From Kiloniellaceae bacterium (GTDB taxonomy: Bacteria; Pseudomonadota; Alphaproteobacteria; Kiloniellales; J153): a stretch of 48,070 bases of DNA. Position 1 is the stretch's first letter, and each line of letters begins with the position of its first letter. The DNA lies in contig JAJFGJ010000019.1 of assembly GCA_021776175.1 (NCBI GenBank), forward strand, positions 1-48,070, given 5' to 3'. This document shows positions 1 to 8,168 of the stretch, one piece after another. The notes beneath the pieces are model-generated. The model saw only the letters and a list, made by a program, of their open reading frames with translations, did no database searches and was not told the origin of the DNA. The position numbers and the translations under genes were made by a program.

Positions 1-720
1 TTCGGTGATGTCGGCCAGGGTCAGCTTGCCGGCACCTGTCTCCAGGACGTTCACGTAGTTCTCGGTGAAGTCCAAGCGAGCCTGCAGCAAGGCGACGTTG
101 GAACCCAGCGTTTGACCGTTACCGCGAAGGGTGGTGATCGCCGAGTCTAGCTCCGTAATCGAAGCATCGATCACGGACGACAGGCTGAAGGTCGCTGCCG
201 TGCTGATATTCAGGCCAGCCGTGGCGACAGTGAGATCGACCGAGGCGACGCTCAGCAAGCTGGTGGTCAAGTTGCTGAAGGACACGGTCAGGGTCGAGGT
301 GCCGGTGCTGTTGACCAGGTTCAGGCCCTGATAGGTGGAGTCCGTCGCCAGGTTGTCGATCTGGGTACGAAGGCCGTTGAATTGGGTCACCAGGGAGGTC
401 AACTCGGTGCCGGTCGCCGTCTTGGCGGCCAACGCGATACCCTTGGCCTGGCGAACCAGGGAGTCGATCGCTTCCACGGCCTCAAGCGCCGTGCTGAGCG
501 AGCTAATACCTTGGTCGATGCCGTCCTTCTTTTCGTTCAGGGTGCTGGCCCTGTCGTTCAAGGACTTGGCCTCGAAGAAGACCTTGGCGTCATCGACCGG
601 GCTGGCGACCTTCAGGCCGCTGGAAAGGCGGTTGTTAGTCCGCCCGATCAGATTCGCGGTTTCGCCGAGCGATAGCAGCGACGAACGCGCGGATGCGGAA
701 AGGGTGATTTCGGATGCCAT
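1..720 (-). CDS. Flagellin, N-terminal 240 residues (C-terminus beyond window)
   Basis: Structural subunit of the flagellar filament, exported by the flagellar type III system. The protein begins MASEITLSASARSSLLSLG and continues with the flagellin D0/D1 pattern: a conserved RLSSGLKV segment near residue 30, then a long heptad-rich helix with ISSLSTALEAVEAIDSLV and AKGIALAAKTATG. A Ser/Thr/Val-rich variable part follows, and the in-frame sequence ends with a second helix that looks like the start of D1-C. The ATG at 720 has GGAG nearby. The 3' end is missing because the gene runs off base 1. It sits downstream of flgK-flgL but is separated from the next gene by an AT-rich spacer, so it probably has its own promoter. 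Confidence 0.93.
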   Translation of the reverse strand, partial: MASEITLSASARSSLLSLGETANLIGRTNNRLSSGLKVASPVDDAKVFFEAKSLNDRASTLNEKKDGIDQGISSLSTALEAVEAIDSLVRQAKGIALAAKTATGTELTSLVTQFNGLRTQIDNLATDSTYQGLNLVNSTGTSTLTVSFSNLTTSLLSVASVDLTVATAGLNISTAATFSLSSVIDASITELDSAITTLRGNGQTLGSNVALLQARLDFTENYVNVLETGAGKLTLADITE

Positions 721-1020
721 TCTTGGACGCTCCATTCTGAAGTTATCAAAGAGACCGTTCTAGTCCCCGGGCCATTCTGACCCACGTTAAGTAGTGGTGA
801 TCGTACGAGCAAATAATGAAGTGTTTATTGATGTGTATAGAAAATTAATTGTTTGGTTTACGTAATTTAACTATGAATAATTGTAAGAGCATTGTTATTG
901 CTCATAAGAAAAGAATTGATGGTAAACGATTTTTAATTATAAAAACCCAGCGAGATCGGCCTGTTCCCATTGTTGTGGGGAAGAATGCCCTTGGCGCGGT
1001 TCGCGCCGGCGGCCTGCCGG
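721..1020. other. AT-rich spacer upstream of flagellin
   Basis: About 300 bases without a convincing gene. Bases 800-950 are strongly AT-rich, with runs such as aaattaattg and tttttaattat, unlike the GC-rich surroundings. This should hold the flagellin promoter on the minus strand, but I could not find a convincing sigma-28 or sigma-54 match. A perfect small hairpin, GGCGCG-GTT-CGCGCC, lies at 993-1007 directly after the stop of the 1021-1845 gene and may act as its terminator or protect its 3' end. It has no adjacent T-run on the minus strand. Confidence 0.5.
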
Positions 1021-1845
1021 TCAGGCGAACAGATTTAGGATGGACCCCGGGTCAAGTTCTCGTGGGAGGACCGTGTTCTCCGCGACAAAGTTTCCCAGGT
1101 TCTGGGAGCCCTCGAAGCTGAGGGAGAGGAGGCTAAAGACACGGGCCAACTCGGTCTCGAGATCCTTGATGCGATCGATTCCTTCCTGGCGTTCGTCGAT
1201 CTCGACATCATCGATCTTAAGGCGAATTTCGCCCAAGAGGCGGTTATTGCTATTCACCAAGGTGGTTGCCGCGTCTTGATTGAGCTCGAGTATCTCCAGC
1301 TTCGCGGTGAAATCCTGCGCGAGACCGTCGATCGTTGCCTGGGCGGCTGTCGCGGAAGCCGCGTCGGCGACGGACAGCGCCTGAACCGCCGCTTCCGCCT
1401 GGGCTTTCAGACCTCTCAAGCCGTCCGGGGCGCCCAAGCCGGTGATGTTAGCGGCCAGCAATTTGTCGATGCTGGACAGGACCTCCGCGCGCTTGGCCTC
1501 GAACGTGGCGCTCGTGCTGGGATCGGCGAGGGTGCGAAGCTCGCCCAGTTGATCGAGAATATCCTTGGCGGTCTGCCGGTTGGTCGAGCTATGGGTCTTG
1601 AAGGCCGTGGCCAGGGCCAAGCCGCCTTCGAGCTTTACCTCCTTAGCGCGCAGCAAAGCGGTCCTGGAGCGGCCGAACTCGGTGCTCTGGAAATGTTCCA
1701 GTTCCTCGTTGAAGCGCTTGATGGCGGTTTCTTGCGCCGCGGCGAAGCTCACCTCGAAATTAGGAGCTGCCGCCGTCTGCGCCATTAAAGTTAGCGCCCG
1801 GCCCGCAACGTTGGGAAATGTATTGCCGACGAAATCGATTGCCAT
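1021..1845 (-). CDS. Unrecognised 274-aa flagellar-locus protein
   Basis: I do not recognise the family. The protein is largely alpha-helical and rich in Ala, Leu and Glu. It has no signal peptide, no membrane segment and no cysteine, and it ends in a short hydrophobic tail (SILNLFA). Several heptad-like stretches suggest coiled coil, for example KRFNEELEHFQS near residue 45 and RIKDLETELARVFSLL near residue 225. It lies between flgL and flagellin on the same strand, 119 bp after the flgL stop, which suggests a role in filament or hook-filament-junction assembly, such as a secreted subunit or chaperone. That role is inference from position only. A consensus CtrA box lies 45-60 bp upstream of its ATG. 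Confidence 0.75.
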   Translation of the reverse strand: MAIDFVGNTFPNVAGRALTLMAQTAAAPNFEVSFAAAQETAIKRFNEELEHFQSTEFGRSRTALLRAKEVKLEGGLALATAFKTHSSTNRQTAKDILDQLGELRTLADPSTSATFEAKRAEVLSSIDKLLAANITGLGAPDGLRGLKAQAEAAVQALSVADAASATAAQATIDGLAQDFTAKLEILELNQDAATTLVNSNNRLLGEIRLKIDDVEIDERQEGIDRIKDLETELARVFSLLSLSFEGSQNLGNFVAENTVLPRELDPGSILNLFA

Positions 1846-1889
1846 GGTCTACCTGACCTCAGTTACCACGGCATGATGCATCCGGCGCG

Positions 1890-1904
1890 TTAACGTGCGC
1901 TTAA
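1890..1904. promoter_or_regulatory. CtrA box, exact TTAA-N7-TTAA
   Basis: The sequence TTAACGTGCGCTTAA is an exact match to the alphaproteobacterial CtrA consensus and is followed by C, as in TTAAC. It is 45 bp upstream of the 274-aa gene. CtrA control of motility genes is known in several alphaproteobacteria. Control here is inferred from the motif and from the CckA gene later in the window. Confidence 0.55.
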
Positions 1905-1964
1905 CGCCCGGTCAATGACCACGGGCGTCCCAAGCCCGAGGCCCAGGGTTATGGAGCTAGAGTT

Positions 1965-3155
1965 CTAGATAAATTCGAGCAGACTGAACGATTGCAGGCG
2001 TGCCAGGACGCTGAAGGAGGCTTCCAGTGCCTGTTGATCGCTTTGCAGCCTGACGATCACTTCGGCCGGATCTATGCTTTCGATGTCCTTGACGATGCCC
2101 TCGGCATAGGTTTCGAAGCTCTCGTGGCGCTCCAGTGTGTTCTCCAAGGTCTGGCGCGCCCAGGTGATGCCCATGCGGATTTGGGTGATCGAGTTGAAGC
2201 CGGCGCTGGACGGTGTCTCGAGCGCGTTTTTGGCCATGTCGCGTGCCTTGGCGATGATCGCCTTTTCGTTGATGTCCGACGCATCGCCGACCGGCAAGTT
2301 GGCGATCGCATCGGCGGCGGAGAGGATCTGCTGGAACGCCACTGTATCGGCGCGCACATCGTAGGTCACATCGACCTGGGCGTCGGCGCGTACCGTATTG
2401 GCCTGGGCATTGCCCTGATAATAGTCGACTTTCGGGTTCGCCAGCATCTGCGTGGAGTTCAGCCGGTCGACGTAGAATTGCCAGAGGCCGGGATCCTCGG
2501 CGTTGAACTCGCTCAAGGTCGGGTTGTTCGGATCGACCGGCGCCGGGACGGTCGGCGCCACGCCGTTCTTTTCGAAGTATATCTGGTTGTAGAACGAACC
2601 CTGAGCATAGGGCAGGGTGTTGCCCAGAACCTGCGTGTAGTATGCTTGGTATAAGGTACTGTCGACCGTGGTTCCGTTGCTTTGAATCAGCGAGGTACTG
2701 TTGTAACCGGCGGCGTTGAAATCAATCGGCTGGCGGTCGCCTCGGGTGCCGCCGAACAGATAGGAATCGCCCCTGCGCGTGTTCAGCAGACCGGCGATGG
2801 CATCGCGGATATTGACGGCGATTTGTTTTAGGCTGCCAGCGGTCGCGTTCGGTTCCTGCAAGGTGCGGTCCAGCGCGTCGCGCAGTTCGAGCGCCAAGTC
2901 CTCGATCGCGACGATGGTGGTATCCATCAGGCTTAGGCGCTGTTCCGCGTGGTCGATGTTTTTGGTGAATTGCGCGGTTTCGGCGCGCCGCGTCTCCAGG
3001 GACACCAGGCGCAGCGCGTCCTGGGAAATACCGGAGTAGGTCTGAGACTTTTTGTCCGACGCGAGTTGCACGCCGAGATCGGCGGTGCGCGCCTGGGTAT
3101 TGAGCGTGTGATACAGCGTCATTTGCTGCAGGGCGAAGGTCGAAACGCGGGTCAT
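1965..3155 (-). CDS. flgL: Flagellar hook-associated protein 3 FlgL
   Basis: FlgL forms the second layer of the hook-filament junction, between FlgK and flagellin. The 396-residue protein begins MTRVSTFALQQMTLYHTLNTQ and has the flagellin-like N-terminal helices of the family, including GISQDALRLVSLETRRAE. The terminal FlgL helix (residues 360-396) ends LARLQSFSLLEFI. The middle of the protein (about 170-260) is variable and rich in Asn, Pro and Tyr. It starts 14 bp after flgK, so the two are almost certainly co-transcribed. It is longer than the enterobacterial protein because of this central domain. Confidence 0.93.
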   Translation of the reverse strand: MTRVSTFALQQMTLYHTLNTQARTADLGVQLASDKKSQTYSGISQDALRLVSLETRRAETAQFTKNIDHAEQRLSLMDTTIVAIEDLALELRDALDRTLQEPNATAGSLKQIAVNIRDAIAGLLNTRRGDSYLFGGTRGDRQPIDFNAAGYNSTSLIQSNGTTVDSTLYQAYYTQVLGNTLPYAQGSFYNQIYFEKNGVAPTVPAPVDPNNPTLSEFNAEDPGLWQFYVDRLNSTQMLANPKVDYYQGNAQANTVRADAQVDVTYDVRADTVAFQQILSAADAIANLPVGDASDINEKAIIAKARDMAKNALETPSSAGFNSITQIRMGITWARQTLENTLERHESFETYAEGIVKDIESIDPAEVIVRLQSDQQALEASFSVLARLQSFSLLEFI

Positions 3156-3169
3156 GTCGCTATCTCTCG

Positions 3170-5224
3170 TCAGCTTATTTCAATCAGGATGTCCAGCATT
3201 TCCGAAATCACGGACGTCAGCCTGGCCGAGGCCGCGTAGGCGTTTTGGAGCACGATGATGTTGGCGAGTTCCTCGTCCAAGTTGACCGCGCTGAGGCTCG
3301 CGATCTGGTTTTCCAGGGCTATGCGGAAACTCTCGCCGGTGGAAATTTGGGCGCCAAGCGCGCTCGCTTGCGCGGCGTTGACCGAGAGTATCTCGGCGGC
3401 GTAGGAGGTAAGCGTAGTGGCCCGTTGCGGTATACCGCCGGCCAAGGTGAAGGTTTGGTTGCTGGTGAAGGCATCGGCGAGCGACCGGGCGATCGAGCCA
3501 TCTCCTGAGGAAACGGCGATGGCGCCGATGGCCAAGGGGGTGGCGCCGCTCGATTCGGCGTGGGCGAGCAGGCCGGGGTTCTGCAAAACAGCCTGGCGAA
3601 CGGCGATGCGCTGCGCGGTTCCGGCGGTGCCTGCCCGCAGGTTTATCTGGCTGGTCAAGGTCCCTGAATCCGTAACCGTGAAGTTGTCGTTGTCCGCGTC
3701 GATGATCTGGAGGCGGTAACCGTCGGCCTCGCGCACGGCACTGGCGGCGATGTTGCTTCCCCCAAGTGCGGCGGTAATCGCGTTGGCGATATCGGTTAGG
3801 CTGTCGCCGGCCACGTAGGCCACGTTCGTTGTCGCCCCGGCGATATCGAACGACAGCGTGCCGGCCAGCCCGATGGCGGCGGTATTGCTGGCCACCCGGT
3901 CGCTCATATAGCTCGTGAAATCCGGGCCGCTGTCGAAGAAGTCGTTGAGCCCCAGGAACTGGCCCATGCCATAGGTGACGTTGCCGGTCGTGACCGCGCT
4001 GTCGAGTTCGTTGATGGTAATGAGATTGGCGCCCGTGCCCGACACGGTGACTTTTCCGCTGGCATTGATGGACGCGGTTGCGTTGGTCATGCCGTTGAGC
4101 TGGGCAACCAACTGTCCGATATTATTCGGCGCTAGGGTGGCGAGGTTGATATCGAGGGTCTCGACCGTGACCCCGTTCGTATCGACCACGGTCGCGCGGA
4201 ACAGGCCGGTCATGGAAGGCGAATCGGTGGCCGCCACGGTGCGCGTTCCGGTCAGGGTTTGCGGCGGCGGAAAGGCCGTGCCGTCGTTGTGCAGCTTGTT
4301 CACGGTATCGCGCAGAACTTCGGCAAGCCGGTCGATCTGGGCCTGGAGATTGACCATGTCCCGGTCCCTGGCCGCGATCAGACCACCCACGCGGCCGCCG
4401 GTGATTTCCGAGGTAATATCGGGCCCGGCGGTGCCAATCAGGATCCCGTTGATGCCGTTTCCCAGGGATACCGACGGACTCAGCATGGCCGCCGCGCTGT
4501 GGGTGAGGGTGACCGGCACGGTGTTCAGCAGGGTCCGCCCGGCGCCGGTCATGATGACGACCTCCCCGGAGCTTCGGGTGAAGTGCTGGATATCGATTTC
4601 ATTCGCCAGCTGATTGACCAGGCGGTCCCTTTCGTCTTCCAGGTCCGGGGCCGTATCCGTGGACGCGAACGCCACGGCGATCTGTTTATTGAGCCTATGG
4701 ATATCGCTTAGCAGCGTATTGGCGGTTCCGACCGCGTCTTCAATCAGGCGGTCCGCGTCCTGCCGCATCTGTTGTAGGTTGGTGCTCATGGAATTGAGCT
4801 GACTTGCCAGCAGGCGCCCGGATTCAATTGTGCTGCTGCGGTTGGCCAGGCTGCTGGGATTGGTGCTCAGCCCCTCCAAGGCCGACCCGAAGTCGGTCAG
4901 GTTATGGCTGAGCGAGGAGTTATCGGCGAGCGACCCGAACAGGATTTGAGACTCCCGCAGAAATCCGTCTTGGATCTTCTGGCCGCTGAGGCGCGCGATG
5001 TGGTCCTGGAGTTGGCGCAGTAAGCGATCGTCCACGGTTCGCTGAATGTCGGACAATTGGACGCCGTTTGCCTGGCCGGCCAAGGTCCTGGTAAGGGCAT
5101 CGGCGGTTTTGCGCGAATACCCTTCCGTATTCACGTTGGTGACGTTGTTGGACGTGATCTGCATCTGGGCCTGGGTGACTTGAAGCCCGGACAGTGTCGT
5201 GGAAAGGGCGCCTAGCAGTGACAT
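3170..5224 (-). CDS. flgK: Flagellar hook-associated protein 1 FlgK
   Basis: FlgK is the first junction protein on the distal end of the hook. The 684-residue sequence starts MSLLGALSTTLSGLQVTQAQ and carries the rod/hook family N-terminal signature SNNVTNVNTEGYSRK near residues 27-41. The C-terminal helix ends ASARLTSVISEMLDILIEI, typical of axial proteins. The middle is an extended Thr/Ser/Asn-rich beta region. It is the first gene of the flgK-flgL unit. A sigma-54-like promoter and an ftr-like palindrome lie upstream. Confidence 0.95.
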   Translation of the reverse strand: MSLLGALSTTLSGLQVTQAQMQITSNNVTNVNTEGYSRKTADALTRTLAGQANGVQLSDIQRTVDDRLLRQLQDHIARLSGQKIQDGFLRESQILFGSLADNSSLSHNLTDFGSALEGLSTNPSSLANRSSTIESGRLLASQLNSMSTNLQQMRQDADRLIEDAVGTANTLLSDIHRLNKQIAVAFASTDTAPDLEDERDRLVNQLANEIDIQHFTRSSGEVVIMTGAGRTLLNTVPVTLTHSAAAMLSPSVSLGNGINGILIGTAGPDITSEITGGRVGGLIAARDRDMVNLQAQIDRLAEVLRDTVNKLHNDGTAFPPPQTLTGTRTVAATDSPSMTGLFRATVVDTNGVTVETLDINLATLAPNNIGQLVAQLNGMTNATASINASGKVTVSGTGANLITINELDSAVTTGNVTYGMGQFLGLNDFFDSGPDFTSYMSDRVASNTAAIGLAGTLSFDIAGATTNVAYVAGDSLTDIANAITAALGGSNIAASAVREADGYRLQIIDADNDNFTVTDSGTLTSQINLRAGTAGTAQRIAVRQAVLQNPGLLAHAESSGATPLAIGAIAVSSGDGSIARSLADAFTSNQTFTLAGGIPQRATTLTSYAAEILSVNAAQASALGAQISTGESFRIALENQIASLSAVNLDEELANIIVLQNAYAASARLTSVISEMLDILIEIS

Positions 5225-5326
5225 GGATGGGTTCCCAAAGGCCTCCAGAGCGTCTTAACGGCGGTGGGCCGGTCCCAAGCGCCGGGGCAGGACACCGTGC
5301 ACGATTATCTGCCCGCCCCAGTCCTA

Positions 5327-5342
5327 TGCGAATGCCATGCCA
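5327..5342 (-). promoter_or_regulatory. Sigma-54-type promoter for flgK
   Basis: Read on the minus strand, the sequence is TGGCATGGCATTCGCA. It has GG and GC separated by exactly ten bases, as in the -24/-12 consensus TGGCAC-N5-TTGC. It lies about 100 bp upstream of the flgK start in the 309-bp gap between flgK and the FlaG-like gene. The same non-consensus choices (TGGCATG...TCGCA) recur in front of flgI, which argues against chance. Confidence 0.65.
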
Positions 5343-5447
5343 ACCGTGGCCATCGTTAAACCGCTTGATATAAGGCGATGCATGGCTGTGAGCCGGCCGC
5401 GGCCCGTCTGGGGGCGGCAGTTACCGCCAAGATGCCAGCGCTAGGCC

Positions 5448-5460
5448 GGCAAGAATTGCC
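5448..5460. promoter_or_regulatory. ftr-like palindrome upstream of flgK
   Basis: GGCAA-GAA-TTGCC is a perfect 5+3+5 palindrome about 105 bp upstream of the flgK sigma-54 promoter. Its form and distance match the ftr enhancer elements bound by the NtrC-type activator FlbD in Caulobacter. FlbD itself is not in this window. Confidence 0.55.
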
Positions 5461-5533
5461 CAGCCCGCATGTTTGGACCGGCGGTCGATTTTTGGGAGCA
5501 GCTTGGGAAAATGACGCGGTGGGGCGGGGGGCT

Positions 5534-5863
5534 TTAGACGGAGCGATCGACCAGCATGCCGGGGGAACTACCGGATAGGTTGTTGTCGATGGTATTGTTG
5601 ATAAATCGGACCAATTCCTCGGGCGGGAATCGGAGGATTTCCTCGCCGCTTTCCCGGTCGACAACCTGAATGAAGGTTCGGCTCAGTTCCTTGTCGTAGA
5701 CCAGAAGGTATTGCGACGGCCTTTCTGGAGTTGGAGCCGATTTCGCGCGCGCCTGCGGGGCCGCTTCCCTCTTACTTTCGGGCGCGGGCTTCGCCTTGCT
5801 TTCCACGACTTCAGGTGTCGCGGTCCGCGCTGGCGGTGTTGGCGTCGCGGCGGTTATGAGCAT
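5534..5863 (-). CDS. FlaG-like protein
   Basis: A small protein (109 aa) with a Pro/Ala/Lys-rich N-terminal half (residues 1-48) and a conserved FlaG-type C-terminal domain. The core reads LVYDKELSRTFIQVVDRESG, followed by EILRFPPEELVRFI, close to the FlaG pattern V-x-V-x-D-x-x-T-G-E-x-I-R-Q-I-P. FlaG-family proteins influence filament length or assembly in other bacteria; the exact role is unknown. AGGAG lies about 11 bases before the ATG. Its position in the flagellar locus supports the call. Confidence 0.75.
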   Translation of the reverse strand: MLITAATPTPPARTATPEVVESKAKPAPESKREAAPQARAKSAPTPERPSQYLLVYDKELSRTFIQVVDRESGEEILRFPPEELVRFINNTIDNNLSGSSPGMLVDRSV

Positions 5864-5953
5864 CGGATAATAGCTCCTGGTCGCCTAGTCTTAGATGTCT
5901 AAAATTCTATATAAATGATGTTTATCAACAACTTATATTGTGTCCCTCTAGTC

Positions 5954-5968
5954 TTAAGAAACCGTTAC
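5954..5968. promoter_or_regulatory. CtrA-like box upstream of FlaG-like gene
   Basis: TTAAGAAACCGTTAC matches TTAA-N7-TTAA at 7 of 8 positions. It is about 90 bp upstream of the FlaG-like start, between that gene and the end of flgN. Confidence 0.35.
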
Positions 5969-6000
5969 CGCCGCCCCCCGGCGGGGCACGGTGGCAGGGC

Positions 6001-6444
6001 CTAGAGGCGTTGATCGAAGGCGAACGCCAGGGCCGAGGTTCGGCCGTATGCGCCCGGCGAACCAACCGTGCCCTTCGCCGAGTATCCCGCGTGGTTTTCG
6101 GTTTTGGCCTGAACTTCGTCCGCGATCGCCTGAAGGGCGCATTCAGTGGCCTTGCGTGTGGCACGCAGGCCGTATTGGTTCGCCGTCAAGGCCGCCTGGA
6201 ACTTCTTTATCTTGGCCTTGAACTCGGCCCGTGGACCGGCCGGGATCGACCGCAGCATCGCCGGGTTGGCTTTCAGGATCTTAATCTGGGATTCGTAGGC
6301 GGCGCTTAGCGCCAGCTTATCCTGGTGCAGGGATTGGATCTCGGTCGGCTTCATGGCCCGAAGCATCTCGGCCTCTTGGTCCAATAGGCCGGTCAGCCGC
6401 GACATGATCCGGAGCAGTTCGGATATTGGATTGCCTTCACTCAT
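6001..6444 (-). CDS. flgN: FlgN-type flagellar export chaperone
   Basis: FlgN is the cytoplasmic chaperone that delivers FlgK and FlgL to the export gate. The 147-residue sequence is helical, with a long amphipathic N-terminal helix (LLRIMSRLTGLLDQEAEMLRAM) and IQSLHQDKLALSAAYESQI, characteristic of the FlgN fold. A GYSAKG segment lies near the C-terminus, as in many alphaproteobacterial members. Its ATG overlaps the flgJ stop by four bases (ATGA), so it is translationally coupled in a flgI-flgJ-flgN operon. Sequence conservation in the family is low, so the call rests on fold pattern plus context. Confidence 0.75.
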   Translation of the reverse strand: MSEGNPISELLRIMSRLTGLLDQEAEMLRAMKPTEIQSLHQDKLALSAAYESQIKILKANPAMLRSIPAGPRAEFKAKIKKFQAALTANQYGLRATRKATECALQAIADEVQAKTENHAGYSAKGTVGSPGAYGRTSALAFAFDQRL

Positions 6445-6782
6445 TTTGAGGCGTCCTCCTGGATTTTGATCAGTTCCCGCGCCACGCTGTCGGCGATGCC
6501 GATGCCGCCGGAACGCGCGATGGCCTTGCCGTATTCCTGCACCATCATGGAACGGTAGATCTCTTCGCCCGGGCCGCCGCCAAACATGGAGTCCGATTCA
6601 AGCGTTTCGAACATGGGTGTCAGCATCTGCGACACGAACACGGCTTCGAACTCCTCCGCCGCCTCGCGGATCGACTTCCGATCCGACGTTCCGCGCAGGT
6701 TTTCCACGGTGCGCATCGCATCGCCACCGTGCGCGCTCCGCGCGATGGCGCCGATATCGATTGGAAGCGAGCCGGGCTCCAT
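6441..6782 (-). CDS. flgJ: Rod-binding protein FlgJ (rod domain only)
   Basis: A 113-aa protein corresponding to the N-terminal rod-binding domain of FlgJ, which caps the growing flagellar rod. It contains the family core AAEEFEAVFVSQMLTPMFET, MFGGGPGEEIYRSMMVQEYG and IADSVARELI. The muramidase domain of enterobacterial FlgJ is absent, as is usual in alphaproteobacteria, so peptidoglycan opening must depend on another enzyme. The start codon shares one base with the flgI stop (TAATG) and the gene end overlaps flgN. Confidence 0.92.
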   Translation of the reverse strand: MEPGSLPIDIGAIARSAHGGDAMRTVENLRGTSDRKSIREAAEEFEAVFVSQMLTPMFETLESDSMFGGGPGEEIYRSMMVQEYGKAIARSGGIGIADSVARELIKIQEDASK

Positions 6783-7915
6783 TACAACAACTCTATGTCC
6801 GCTTGCAGGGCACCGGACGCCTTGATCGTCTGCAAGATCGTGATCAGATCGCGAGGCCCCACACCCAGGGAATTCAGGCCGTTGACCAACTCCTCCAGGG
6901 TGATGCCCGCCGGTAGAACCGCCAGCCTGCTATCGCTGTTTTCCTCGACCTCTATGTCGGTGCGCGGCACCGTCGTGGTTTCGCCGGTGTTGGAGAACGG
7001 TGCCGGCTGGCTGACCTGGGGCGTTTCGGTGATTCTGATGGTTAGATTTCCCTGCGCGATGGCGACCGTGCTGATACGCACATTCTCGCCTATGACGATG
7101 ACGCCGGAGCGTTCGTCGATCACGACGCGCGCGATCTGGTCGGACTTTACTCGAAGCTGTTCGACATCCGTCATCAGGGCCACGACATTGCCCTGGTAGC
7201 GCCGCGGGACGGTCATCTGCACCGTGGCCGGGTCGATTGAGCGCGCCGATAGTTCGCCGGTGAAGGCGTTGATCGCCTGCGCGACGCGCCGGGCGGTGGT
7301 GAAGTCGGGATTGCGCAGGCTTAGCTTTACCGAGCCCAGCTCACGCAAATCGAATTCGATTTCGCGTTCGATGATGGCTCCGTTGGGGATTCGCCCGGTC
7401 GTCGGGACCCCCTTGGTGACGCTTTCGCCTTCTCCCTTGGCGCTGAATCCGCCTATGGCGACCGGTCCCTGGCTGACGGCGTACACCTCGCCGTCGGCGG
7501 CGAGCAGGGGGGTGACCAGAAGCGTGCCGCCGAGCAAGCTATCGGAATCGCCCAAGGCGGATACGGTTACGTCGATCCGCGATCCCTGGCGCGAGAACGG
7601 GGGCAGGTTGGCGGTCACCATGACCGCCGCCACGTTGTTGGTGTCGAGATCGTCGTCGCGCGCGCTGATGCCCAGGCGCTGCAACATGCCGATCAAGCTC
7701 TCGCGGGTGAAAGGGGCGCTGTCGAGATCGTCGCCGGTGCCGTCGAGCCCGACCACTAGGCCGTAGCCGACCAGCATGTTGTCGCGGACACCCTCGAATT
7801 CGACGATATCCTTGATCCGCGACTGTGCTTGCGCGCCGCCGGCGGCATAAATCAAAAAGGCGGCGGCCAGGATGACCCCCGTCGTAAACCCGTTCATGGT
7901 GCGCTTGGCTATCAT
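6782..7915 (-). CDS. flgI: Flagellar P-ring protein FlgI
   Basis: FlgI builds the periplasmic P-ring bushing around the rod. The chosen start (ATG at 7915, GGAAGG upstream) gives 377 residues, the usual family length. A signal peptide (hydrophobic GVILAAAFLIYAAGG, cleavage near AQA-Q) comes first, then the diagnostic SRIKDIVEFEGVRDNMLVGY and GLVVGLDGTGD. The C-terminus has VGPRDLITILQTIKASGALQ. A longer in-frame extension to 8209 exists, but it lacks family similarity and would put the signal peptide inside the protein. First gene of flgI-flgJ-flgN, with a sigma-54-like promoter 39 bp upstream. Confidence 0.96.
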   Translation of the reverse strand: MIAKRTMNGFTTGVILAAAFLIYAAGGAQAQSRIKDIVEFEGVRDNMLVGYGLVVGLDGTGDDLDSAPFTRESLIGMLQRLGISARDDDLDTNNVAAVMVTANLPPFSRQGSRIDVTVSALGDSDSLLGGTLLVTPLLAADGEVYAVSQGPVAIGGFSAKGEGESVTKGVPTTGRIPNGAIIEREIEFDLRELGSVKLSLRNPDFTTARRVAQAINAFTGELSARSIDPATVQMTVPRRYQGNVVALMTDVEQLRVKSDQIARVVIDERSGVIVIGENVRISTVAIAQGNLTIRITETPQVSQPAPFSNTGETTTVPRTDIEVEENSDSRLAVLPAGITLEELVNGLNSLGVGPRDLITILQTIKASGALQADIELL

Positions 7916-7953
7916 GGGCCTTCCGTTCGTTCGAAACGTTATGGGCGGGGATA

Positions 7954-7969
7954 TGCGAAATCCATGCCA
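7954..7969 (-). promoter_or_regulatory. Sigma-54-type promoter for flgI operon
   Basis: The minus strand reads TGGCATGGATTTCGCA: GG-N10-GC, with the same TGGCATG and TCGCA halves as the flgK promoter. It ends 39 bp from the flgI start codon. Assigned by motif and position. Confidence 0.68.
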
Positions 7970-8064
7970 TGACCTTGGCGGCCGGTCCGGGGCGGTTTCC
8001 TGGGGAATCGGCGGCCGTGGGCCCCGGGGCCTGGTGAAAACCGCCGCGCCGCGGGATCCGGCAC

Positions 8065-8077
8065 GGCAATTATTGCC
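8065..8077. promoter_or_regulatory. ftr-like palindrome between flgI and fliX
   Basis: GGCAA-TTA-TTGCC is a perfect palindrome about 96 bp upstream of the flgI sigma-54 motif, the same spacing as at flgK and flgF. A FlbD-type enhancer site is the likely meaning. It also lies in the fliX upstream region, so dual action is possible. Confidence 0.55.
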
Positions 8078-8105
8078 TCCTGGGCGAGTTTGGACGCCGG
8101 CAGTC

Positions 8106-8120
8106 TTAACCAATCCTAAA
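8106..8120. promoter_or_regulatory. CtrA-like box upstream of fliX
   Basis: TTAACCAATCCTAAA matches TTAACCA-type CtrA sites at 7 of 8 core positions. It is about 50 bp before the fliX ATG. fliX is an early, CtrA-dependent gene in Caulobacter, which fits. Confidence 0.45.
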
Positions 8121-8168
8121 GATGCCGGACCGCATTGTAACCGCTGCACATTTTGCCCAGGGGTCGGG

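Noticed and set aside
5356..5664. 102-codon minus-strand frame overlapping the FlaG-like gene
   Set aside because: Out of frame with the conserved FlaG domain and covers the flgK regulatory region.
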